In this document: piece after piece, positions 33,062 through 45,000 of the stretch
How positions within the stretch are numbered: the first letter of the stretch is position 1
Layout: each line of letters starts with the position of its first letter
From: Turritopsis dohrnii
Lineage: Eukaryota; Cnidaria; Hydrozoa; Anthoathecata; Oceaniidae
Length of the DNA: 64,000 nucleotides
Direction of reading: 5' to 3'
Assembly: GCA_027922465.2 (NCBI GenBank)
Contig: BQMF02000003.1
Coordinates: 2,542,001-2,606,000 of the forward strand
Position numbers and translations under genes: made by a program
Notes under the pieces: generated by a model
The model's input: the letters and a program-made list of their open reading frames with translations, nothing else
Told to the model about the DNA's origin: nothing
The model's database searches: none

Positions 33062-36000
33062 ATGAGAAAATGTTTGTTGGTCTCGATGGCATTTCTATTA
33101 TCAATACTTTCAAATATTCATTGCTGGGTAAACAAGTAAGACATTTTTCTTGTAATTGCGAATAAACACGAAAGGTTGTGTATAGTCGCATTTTTGCGAA
33201 TCTTGTTAATAATTGGACCAGTTTTCAGTTTTTTTCAGTTTTTTCTCGACGACTTAACCGGTTAACGACTTTGCATTACTTTCGATATTTCAAATTCAAG
33301 TTCTTCATCAGATTTCCATTAAAAATGCAAATCAAGGAAAACAAGCATAAGTTGGGGAACAAGATCTTTTTGCACTTATAATCCTATTTTTCGACCCTGA
33401 TAAAAAAACAATGAATCAATGTTTTCATAACTTACACGTGCTTTTCAAATTTTTATGAAAATCCGAAAACAACTGTACTCGTCATCATTACTACTAGACG
33501 ATCCTTGCGGCGTTGATATTATCAAAGTCGATTTCCACAGATTTGTCGATTCTGTCACATTTGATTCATATCCATCATCCATTCGCGATCATTTTTGCAT
33601 AATACTTTGTCCCTCAATCGCTACATTTTTCTGTTTAGGGGAAGTCCAGTAAAAAGGTATCATGATGAAATCAATGAAGACTTACGAATGAAAAGTATGA
33701 TTTATATTTTTTTTTTCAAATCATTAGATCAAAAGACTTTGTGAGTTAGGATGAACACTATCAAAGTATCTGTACTCATGGCTATATTTTAAAAATTTTA
33801 AGGTCGCTGTAAAGTCATGGCCAAAATTCTTTTTTAAAATGAAGGCTTAACGACTACTGATGATGTGGAAAACAAAAATCGACGAGATTCGCAAAAATGC
33901 GACTTCCCCAAAGATTTTATCAGTTATTGTGTATTCGCAAATTATTTTCGCAAGAAAAAATAAATTCCTGCCCTGGTGGACACACATTTCCGAAAGTAAA
34001 TACCTGTTATTCTCCAAAAAAGTCGCCTATTTTTTTGCGAAATGAGTTGAAAATGTTTTCAATCAAAAAAATAAGTTCTTCGCCAAAATTTCAAACTTCA
34101 AAGGATGCCGAACTCACTATGACGTAAATGAAATTAAGTTTCAAAAGATCTTTGTTGAAAATCGTAATCACTTGAAAGTAAAGACCAAAATACATGTGTG
34201 TATGATCTAAACTGAAAGCATGGGTAGGAAGGCTTGTTGAATATAACTGAACAAGAAGAATTGGCCGAATGCGTTCGGAAATACCCTGACAAAACTTCCA
34301 AGCATTATAAGGATGGAACCATTGTCGAAAATGCGTGGGCAAATGTTGACAAAAAGCTTGGGAAATGAACACCGTCACGTGACTGACGGTCCACCGGTGT
34401 CGCAGTAAATAAGTATTCCCCCAGTACTTATTTCCTAGTAGGAAAAAAGTACTCCCTTAGGAAATGAGTACTCCCCGTCGAGCATCATTAAACATGGATG
34501 CATTGGCTAAATAACAGGAAAGATTTTGGGAAAACTGGAAAAAAAGAAGAATAGTCTGAAAAGGTGAAATGTTTAGTATTTCAATTATGATTTTATATTG
34601 ATGAAATTTAGGGAATGTATTAACACTACCATAGGCGGAGTTAGAACATAGTCAAATTTTCTGGAGGAGGAGTTAAGTTATTAAGAGAACAAAAGAAAAA
34701 CGTGCAATTACTAAACAATAATTCGTGACAATGTACTCCTCCACAAAGTTTGAATATGTTTGTATCCGCCTCTGACTACCGTGATTTGACAAAGCGCCTT
34801 AAAGGAGAATTAACGTCAAAAAACAACTTTCGCTAAAATAAAACTTTATCTTTTTACAAATCAAATGGCTTTATCCAAATTTGTTAAAAAATTTTATTTC
34901 GCTTTAAATAAGCATTTTAAGTTATGTTCCACAACTAACCGTTATTACAGTTGTGACGTCACGTATGTCCATCTGTTTTATAATGTATATGGACGAAGAT
35001 AGCAAAAGCAGCGTTGAAGGTGTTGTATAACTGAGCACAAAGATTTCGATATTATCTGTCTCAATAAAACTGTTCTGGAAACTGCGTACATTCAATTTCA
35101 AAGATACAAGAAAAACTTCAAGGACCACGTCAAAAATTTCACATCTAAAATAAGATTATCGTATTTTATTGGTGAAAACATTTCTAGTATGTATTTTTTT
35201 GTATATTTTTTTCTGAGTTTGTTATATTGCGCACAATCTTTTTTTTATTGTTGTTAAATAAATAGAAATGAAAAATTTTTTCTTTACACAGAATATAACC
35301 TGGTTTTTGTAAGATACTCGCGGTAATGAAAAAGCATCCATATGCCTTACAAACCGTCATTTCAGTCTTATTAACTTTAAAATTGGAAGCTTATTAAAAA
35401 GTGAAAAAAAGTTAAATTACAAATAGAAAAATACTTTATTCATCCGCGTATTCCCTACGACGTAGCTGCGTTAACTGTTTTTCTTTCTTTGATGTTTAAA
35501 AACATTTCAATAGTCAATTGAAAAGGAAAAAGTTAATCGATTTCATTTATTGTTAGCGTGATCATAAATGTTAGATCACAAACGCAAACTTAACCTTGGA
35601 CATACGTGACGTCACAGTTTCAAAAAGATAGAAAACTTTATTTGGTCATAACTTGACGAAACATGGTGCAATGAAGCTGAAATTTTGAACAAGAGTTCTG
35701 CTTTAACAATACTATCGAACTATCGAAAAAAAGAGGCACATTAATTTTGACGTTAATTCTCCTTTAAGTCAAGTTTTTCCGATTTTAATGATTTTTTTAA
35801 AGAGTCAGTTCTCACATATGAGAAAAAAAACAGCGCTAGAAACATAGCATATACAATATTCTCATTTTTGAACTTTAGGCGCTTTGTCAAATCACGGCAA
35901 AAGATGTTAAAGTATGAATTCTTAGGATGAAATTTATAGCGGTCAAAATCTTTTGGGTGGAATATTAGTTGAATCAAGAGGGGTATTAAGGCTATAAACT

Positions 36001-39000
36001 GATAGGAAAGTCGAAAACATTTTCGAGTTAAAATTCAATATCCCCTGGTGTACCCATTGAAAATGACCCCCATCCCCCAAGTAACGTACTCTCTCTCGAT
36101 AATAATATAACTGTTGACTAAAAACAGAACTCTTCAATAAGGAAAAAATACAACAAGCATTTTGGGATTGTTTTTATTATAATAAAGAAAATGAAACATT
36201 AATGATGACATGAAATAAAAGACTCAGTCCCCCTCTATTTTTGGAAATGGCTTCAAATTCTTATTTTGAAGGCATTTAATCAAATGTCGTCGCATTTCTT
36301 TTACGTTGAAGGTCGCTTCCATTAGTGACTTCCCATCAAGAATTTCAACACCATATGCTATCGCGCAGAGGCCACAGTTGAACGCATCAGATTGCTTTTG
36401 TACTGTTAAGAAAGTAGGAGGGATTCTTTTCTCAGCAACTACATTTCGATACAACGAATTAACCGACGAACGATTCAGAGAAGATTTTAAACTGTCACAG
36501 ATCTGGACTCGACCACTTGAGTACACACTCAGGAACCAATGCGAATCTCCATCATGAAGCAGTTGGATGTGGTCTTGATGTACTGGCCAAAAAGGCATAG
36601 GATCTTTTTTTCGTATATTCAGCACAGATTGGTAACTGCCCTGATCACCAAGTGTTTCACAGATCGCGCTGCATCCATAATCCTAGAATTAAGCCACGCT
36701 GTTCTGGATTTTAAAATTTCAAAATCTTCATTCTTCAAAATATACAACTCATTACGAATCCAGAATTCCTCTCTTTTGATAGGTTCATCATCGGTAACAA
36801 TCACTATATTATGGGGACTGACTTTCCAATTTTTCCAATATACTTTATGAATTCGATGCCACGAATTTTCCTCGGGTTCCAAAACCAACCAAGACGATTT
36901 CCACTTCTTGCTACCAACAATTTCTGAGATGCAGAGTGAAACACTAGAAAACGATCCAAAATATTTGATGATCTTTCTAGCAGATACTTTAATCTTTCCA
37001 TTATACTTACTAAGTCCATCATACTCTTTTTTTATTGAACTTATTGAATTTATTGAATTTATTGAATTTATTGATTTATTGTGCAGACGAGGAAATAACT
37101 ACTGACTGCTTTTTTGAAAGAGTGCTTTGAATATGGAACACGTTAGAAGGAGATGATTAAATGCCGATACGAAATCGTCAGAACTTTGGACAGCCTTGAG
37201 AAGAATGAGTTCGACAATTTCAATAGGCAATAGACTGAAACCAATCCTAACGTTGAAATCAGAAGTGACAGAAGAATCACCAGGTGGATAAGCTTGAGCA
37301 TCTTCTGGAGCAGAAGAGTCAGCAGGTGGATAAGGATCTTTGATAAAATTTGCAGCTTGGTGACGTCGATTATAATGAAGTTGTTGCCTCCGCTGTGCAA
37401 TCATAATATTTCCGCCAGCTTTTTGATGAACCTCATTCCTAATAGTGATTGTACTGGAAAGGACCGAATCAAAGGTTTGTCGATCAAACGGCTCTTCAGC
37501 AATATGCTCACCAACCAAATTATACTTGATGTCGATTGGTAAGATCGGTTCACGGTTGTAAAGAAGGAAAAACGGAGAGTTATTTTGTTGATGCATGCCT
37601 ACTTACTCGATGAGCAAATAATACTCCCTCGATCATAGTCGGCCAAGTGTCTGGATTAGCATCCAGGACGTTCACTAAAGAGTCCTTTATTGTCCTATTC
37701 TGTCTCTCTACCAAACCATTAGACTGAGGATGATAGGCTGACGTTACACGATGCTCCGTGCCAGTGAGGCGATGAAGCTCCTCAATGACTTCATTTACAA
37801 CCTCCCTCCCCTGGTCATTGATCTGGATCTTGAAACATACATGACGACAGAGAAGTTCGTACAAGAACTGAGCTACAGTGGAAGCTGTCTTATCTCTAAT
37901 CGGTTTTGCTTCAGACCACTTTGTGAAATAATCAATGAGGACAACCAAGTGCTTGAAACCATTAACTTCGGGAAGGTTGCATATGTCGATCCCGACCTGT
38001 TGCATTACCTCATTCTTGATTGGAATGCTGTGAAGTTCGGTCGACATCACCTTTAATGTGCTTTGTTTCTGACACTGTCACATTTTTTAATAAAGACTTC
38101 AACATCAGCCATAATGTTGTTCCAGTATAATCTTGATACGATCTTTTCGTATGTGGCATCTCTCCCACGATGTGAAGCCATTGCTTTTGAGTGGGGATCG
38201 GTTCTAAGTCCTTCATGAATATGTTTGATTATATCAAGTTGTTCATCCTCTGAAATAATGACTGATCTGCTCTTGTAAAACATTTGCCCACCAACCAAAG
38301 TAAATTGTTTTGCCTTTTTCCGAAAGTTTGCTTTTTTTCCTTTGTCATTTTGGAATTCTTTATGATATTTACCGTCTTGGAGGTAGATCATAATTTCTAC
38401 GAGATTTACGTGTTTTACCATCTTTACCAGCTTTACCACCGCAACAAAAATATAACAACAAACGAAGTGAATGAATGAAGGAATGAATCTCCTTACCTTC
38501 ATCTAGTCCTATTTTAGGTTTTAGATTACTTTTTGAGTTTGGTCTAAGTTCTATTTTCACTGCCATGGAGGAATTAATTTATAAGTTTATATAACAGTTT
38601 TTTTTTCTTCTAGTATTCGATTTAAAGCTCAATTTGGTCCTACACATCGGTTTACATTACGTTAGTCCTTAGGTCTAGCCATGTCCCATTTTCTAGTTTT
38701 ATTAACTTCAGTCGACATGCTTTTTGGTTTGCGACTATCTGGGCCTTCTACTCTACCTTCGCCTTATCCACACCTAGCCACGTCCTATACTACGACTGTC
38801 TCTCTAGTTTCTGCCAGTATTTTTTTAATATACAATATTTTTTAGACGCTACATATACATAATTTTTTCAATTTCCATGTTTAAGAATTTAACGAAATCG
38901 AAAAATGACAAGATTTTATATCGAAGAAAAAGAGGTGAAGATGGAGCGCGAAAATCAGAAAAAGACATGATTCGCAAAGATTGTTTTTGAAGAGTAAGAA

Positions 39001-42000
39001 TACGATTACTGTGGATATTATTACGTTGACCCCAGATTTGAGCACCATATGAAAGATGAGAATGAAATAAAGAAAAGTAAAGAGATAAGAGGATTTTTTT
39101 AGACAGAAAATAACGAAGTTTACTCAGAGCACCGTTAGCGCGCTTGAGTTTACTACAAACAAAGTTTATATGATATTTCCAACTGAGCTCATCGTCGATA
39201 TAAACACCAAGGTATTTTACAAATTTACTTGGAATCAACCTGTGACCATTAATTTTAATTTTAATTTCATAGTCACTAACCTTTCGTTTAGGCTTGAAAA
39301 TTAAAAGTTCTGTTTTGCTGCGGTTTAAAGCAATCTTGTTGGCATTCAGCCAGTTTGTGAGTAATTTCAAATCAATGTTGATTTTTTTGGTCATTGCCTT
39401 CAAAGAATGGTCACTTTGAAATAACATGGTGTCATCAGCGAAAAGATTAACATCGGAATAAGAAATAGCAGATGCAAGGTCATTAACATAAAGGAGGAAA
39501 AGAAGAGGTCCAATTACAGATCCTTGTGGAACACCGTGAAGAATACGTCTGAGTTTAGATTTAGAGCCGGCTACTGAAACAGATTGTGTGCGATTGGAAA
39601 GAAAAGAACGAAACCAATCAAGAGGAATTCCTCGAATACCATAAAAATCAAGTTTAGAAAGCAAAATATCATGATCAACGGTATCAAAGGCTTTTTGGAG
39701 ATCTATAAAAACAGCACAGCCAAACTTACCACTATCGACCGCCTTGTAAATTTTTTCCACACAATGACAAAGGGCAGATACAGTCGAATGTTTCGAGCGG
39801 AAACCGAACTGAGAAGGATAGATAACCTTTGAGTTCTCGAGAAATTTGATAAGACGTTTATGCATTAGTTTTTGAAAAATCTTATCGATATTAGACAAAA
39901 GAGATATTGGTCTAAAATTTCCAACCTCTAATGGCGAGCCTTTGTTTTTATAGACAGGAATAACAAGAGCCTCCTTGAGCTTAGTAGGAAAGACCCCAGT
40001 AGAAAAAGAAAGGTTAATGATATCAGAAAGAATAACAGAGAGATGGTCTTTCACTGCTGAAATGACAGGAAGAGGTAAACTGTGAGGACCAGAAGCTTTG
40101 TATTTGTCCAGGGAAAGAAGAATTTCTGAAACCTCAAGTGGAGAAGTAGGGAAAGTAAAGAAAGAGTTAGCGTTTCGGTTTTTGAGCCAATTGGAGAAAT
40201 GGTGTCGGGTGAAAGGAGTTTTCGAGCGAATTTTGTCAGCAATGGAGGAGAAGAAATCATTAAAAGCTTCAGAAACCTTTGCAGGATCCGAAGTAATCGA
40301 ATTATTGAGTATTAGAGAGATAGAAGAATCTGACTTAATAGATTTAGACGAGATTATTTCACGAACGCCTATCCAAATTTTCCGGAGATTAGTAGAGTTG
40401 GATAGAAAATAGCGAGAATAGTGAAGTTTTTTACTGAAACGAAGCAAAGAAACAATGCGATTACGATAAAACTTATATCTAGAACGTAGAAAAGATTTGA
40501 TATCAGGAGAAGAAGCGGAAAGGTAGTCACGAAAAAGATTGTCCCTAACTTTCATCGATACAAGAAGACCTTTGGTTATCCAAGGTTTATTAAAAAGATT
40601 CGATTCACGACGAGTGATTTTTACCAAAGGAACATGGTCGTTGAATAAAGATGTAGTATGATCTAAAAAAGAATCGAAAGAAGAATTTACATCACCTTCC
40701 TCGATTTTTAAAATTTCATTCCAATTTAAACGTTCAAATTGGGTTTTGAATTGTTCGTGGTTGAATTTTGACCAATCACGACGAAATCCCAAAGGTTGAT
40801 TAGGCTTAGCCTCTGGCTTGATGTCAAAAAAAAGAAATTGAGGAAGATGATCTGAGATAGACACGGTAAGATTACCAGAGACAAGTGTAGAATCAGTAGG
40901 AGGAATTAAGATGTTATCGATAAGAGTGGTAGAAGTCTCCGTGATTCGAGTTGGGAGAGTAATCGACGGAAGCATTTGATAGGCACTGAGAAGATCTAGA
41001 AAATTAGAATGCGAGATTGCAGAGTCACAAGTCAAAAGATCAATGTTAAAATCACCCAGTAAAATTAAAGATTTGGATCGTCATTTTCATTAATGAGCAC
41101 ACTGATAGTTCCATTGAAGCACCAAAACTTTGAAATGGCATTTTTCCGCTTGAGAGCCTTAGCTTTGCCCCAAAGGAATCTATTGTAATTACAGAGGCTG
41201 TTGTTGATGTATATTTGCTCACGTAAACCAGCTTTTTCAAAAACATCGCGACTTTTGAATCGTTTGCTTGATTTAATGAGTGACTCTGATATCTTGCGGT
41301 TAACGAACCTGGCAATGACTTTCTTTGGACCGCGGTGATTTCGGCTCTTTTTAAGTCGATGACACGCTTGAATATCATCAGGCTTGATCTGGACACCAAC
41401 AGCAGCTGCTATATCAACCACACAGTTTTCAAGGTCAGTTTTTTCTTCAGGTATGCCGGAGATCTCTATATTATTACGACGGGTATATTGCTGTATGTCA
41501 ATAACGTTTCTCTCGACACCAACAAACTCTTCACGCGTGACTACGTTGGAAAGAGACTTTTTGATTTCCTCGACATCAGCTTGTAAAGATTTTATAGTGT
41601 TTTCTTTCTCTGCAAGGTTTAGTTTAAGTTCGTCAATTTGAGTGTGAAGCGAGCGATTTTCATTCTGCACTTGAATAAAGATGTCTTCTTTGACGTGATC
41701 TAATTTTGTAAAGAGTTCTGACCTGTAGAGCTTTATTTGGTAATATAGTATTTCTAGTGTGACTAATTCAGGAAGGTCATCTTCTACTTCCAGGGTGGCT
41801 TTTGAATCATGAAACACATCATCAGCATGATCACTGTTATCTGGTGAAGCACTGCTGTGTTGAGAACAAGCATCATCTGGAGAAGGTTCAACAATGTTCG
41901 ATTGAATAACAGAAGTAACAGCATCTGGAATATCTGTAGAATGTTCATTATCAGGATCTTGAGAGATGTTTGTTGTGCTTCTTGTTGTAACAACCATTTA

Positions 42001-45000
42001 TAATACGTAGATATATATTATTGATGTACGTAGAATAATTTTCACAAGAGAAAAAGTTAAAACTGGCTCAATGTTAGAGAAAGTTGACGCCTAGTTTTGG
42101 CGCGCTTTCAAAACACGTCTGCACTCAACAGCGTACTAGAAGCGACTCCTTTTTTGTGACGCTCTTGGTATAGCTGCCTCACCCAAAATCTTCTAGCTTT
42201 CTTCTTTTTTTCGTTTTTCTTTGATCGTCTAATTAACAGCAAAGCAATCAGCAAATTCCTTCTCGACATATTCATATTTATAATTAGCAGTTGTGAAAAA
42301 GTGCGCCACTTCTTAAACTTCTATCAATTTCCACTTAAGCGAAAGCGGTCGCGCGGGCCGCGCTGCCCGCGCGACCGATTTCGCTTAAGTGGAAACCCGC
42401 CTTTATATAGTAGCACGTGCCGTGACGTCAGTTTTTTTTTATCGCCGCAATTAGGTGATTCAAATTTTCGTCATGGGGTTTGCACACTTTGATTATATTT
42501 TTTGTCACTTTTTTTCGACACGGGATTTGCGTACATCATTTTCGAAGTTAGATGTGGTAAAAAATTTTACCTGGGTTACTAGTTATTATTAATTTCTTTC
42601 ATATCATTCTACATTCCACGTGTTCACATTCGATTTCTCAATGCCAATAGCTTCATTAAATTTTTTCAAGGGAGTACTTTTTTCCTAGTAAAATACTCCC
42701 CGGAATATCTTATCACAGGGGAGTACTTATTTCCTAAGGGAGTATTTATTCCCTAGTAAATAAGTACTCAGGGAGTACTTTTTTGCGGGGAGTACTTATT
42801 TACTGTTACATCGGTGCCATGAATCAGGGCGTAATTGTAAGTGCCTTCCATCATAACTTTCAGGTAGTCATATGAGGAACTACTACGATGTCCACTACCT
42901 TACCAGAATTTGCATCCATAAATGTTTATGTGCAATATTTGGCATTGTGCATCTCACATCTCCCATCGCCAACAAGAACAATCAAGCTTTGATTTTTCAG
43001 CTGTTGTAACATATGCTCTCGTTCCATTCTCCCCAACGTGTGCGTACTACAGGCATAACGTAATCACGACGAAGCGAGTAAAACCCGCTATCGAATATAA
43101 ACTTCAGATTGATGAAGTATGCAAATCTTTGGAATTTGACAAACGGGATTCCAGAGAAGGAAACAAAAAGAAGGAAACTTGTCAAGAACAAATTTCCGAC
43201 CATAGAGTCTTTCTTAAAGGCGGATTCACACGGGACGAAGTCGCCAGCGAAGTCGCCGCGAAGTAGATTTGAGCATGCGTATATTTGTTTGTTTGGAAAA
43301 ATTGAGGCGAATTCTTTCGCCGCGAAGAAGTAGAAGCCGTTTCTACGCGAAGAAGTAGAAGCCGTTTCTCGCTGGCGAATTTGTCCCGTGTGAATCCGCC
43401 TTAAGAGCAGATTCAAGTGATTTAGTGTAGCAACAGCTATGCCGACATGTACAAGAATTTCACCGTAACATGATTATAATACTTTTTGCACCCTTTTTGT
43501 GTGAATATGCTTTTTTTAGAATGACAACTGATACCCTAAATCTGATTTAAACCTCTTTTGAAGGATTCTGTAATTTTCTTTTCAGGGGTTTCCCATCTGT
43601 AAATCGCGAATGTTTGAAGTCGCTGCATTGCAAATACAAAATCCTAACAAATAAAACGAAAACAAAAACAAAACGCTTAGCCCTTACATGCTTCGACATA
43701 CCACTTTTTTTCACAAAAAGAGCATTTTAGAACTTCCTTGACGTCTTCTTCAGCAACGCTTGGTTGAGATCCTCATCAAATAATGTATATTGATCTATCA
43801 CCCCTTCTTCTATTGCTTCTAATAAAGCGTCTTCTACATCTTCAAAAACACTAGTCAGGACGCTGACGACAAAAAAAATAGCGAGTAGTTACATTTTTGT
43901 GGAGAATTCAAAATAGCTAAAATGAATCAGTACAGTTAGTAGAGCATAAAAAGCTTTACTGGAAACCCTTAAATCGATTAAGGCGGAATTCCAGACAAAA
44001 AATAACTCTCAAAAAACTGTGAACAAGCTTTGCATCTTTTCCGCCATTTTATCCATTTCGGGGCGATCATTCCAACAATGTTTTTAAAAATATATTTTAA
44101 AATCCGGGGGAACACGGTTTACTTAACAAAAACAATGAAAACATTAAAATTTAAATACCAATGTAAAAAATACAAGCAAGCATTTGTTAATTTTTTTTAG
44201 ATTTTTTTGCATCACAATGTTCATTTTCCTAACTTATTGCCCCCGTTCATTATTTCTCTGCGGAGAAGATGTGTGCTCTCGCCAGCAGAGATAAAAATCC
44301 TGACGCGGTTTTTTTGTCATCAGGTAATTTGCACTGAAGAAGAGGCAATTAATACGGCCCAAGAAGAAGCCGACACCAAAGTTTTTCTGTGTGCACAACA
44401 TGCACATTCTAATTTTGGTCTTACCTCTGTGTGTATCGAAACGGTAGATAGTGATATACCGTTGTATGCACTGTATTTTGAAGACAAAGTAAATGCCCGT
44501 ATGTACATCAAGATTGATGTTAAAAGAAGAAGAAGAAGAATCGATGTGACCAGTGTTTGTGGAGATATTGGTCGAAATTGTTCGTTGGCGATACCTGCTC
44601 TCCACGCTTTCACTGGGAATGATTACACCAGTGCATTCCATGGCGTTGGCAAAGCAAAGGCTTTCAAAATTTTAAAGGCCTCTGATGAATTCCAGTCAGT
44701 ATTCATGGAACTTGGTGACTCATTCACTTTTGAATCATCCTTATTTGCCAGTATCGAAAAATTTGTTTGCAAATTATACGGATTGGATTGTGATAATGCA
44801 AATGAAGGCCGCTACCTGAAATTTTGTGGAAGCAAGAAAGCACCGGAACCACAAAGGCTTCCACCAACAAGAGATGCTCTCCTTTGTCATTGTAAAAGGG
44901 TATCTTATGTTACCGGTGTAATTAAACGTTCTCTCCTACCCAATGCAGTAATTCCTGGTCCTGCTGGATACGGATGGTCTATCGATGATGATGTTTTGCT

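Larger units (their letters stand above)
38570..42200 (-). mobile_element. two-ORF LINE with internal deletion, nested in Ginger1
   Basis: ORF1 (41997-41065) is followed directly by a truncated ORF2 (to 38849). Limits are approximate: no poly(A) tail or target duplication was assigned. It must have inserted after Ginger1, which it interrupts. Confidence 0.7.
34398..42810 (-). mobile_element. Ginger1 DNA transposon, 8.4 kb
   Basis: The ends are TGTCGCAGTAAATAAGTATT and, inverted, TGTAACAGTAAATAAGTACT, both fitting the Ginger TGTNR start. Flanks are CCGG (34394-34397) and TCGG (42811-42814), the CCGG target duplication typical of Ginger1 with one change. GAGTACTTATTTCC-type motifs repeat within 150 bp of both ends. 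It carries a gypsy-integrase-like transposase and a ULP1 protease on the minus strand. The 8.4 kb includes a later LINE (about 3.6 kb) and a TTAA-flanked element. Inserted in tyrosinase intron 1. Confidence 0.85.
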
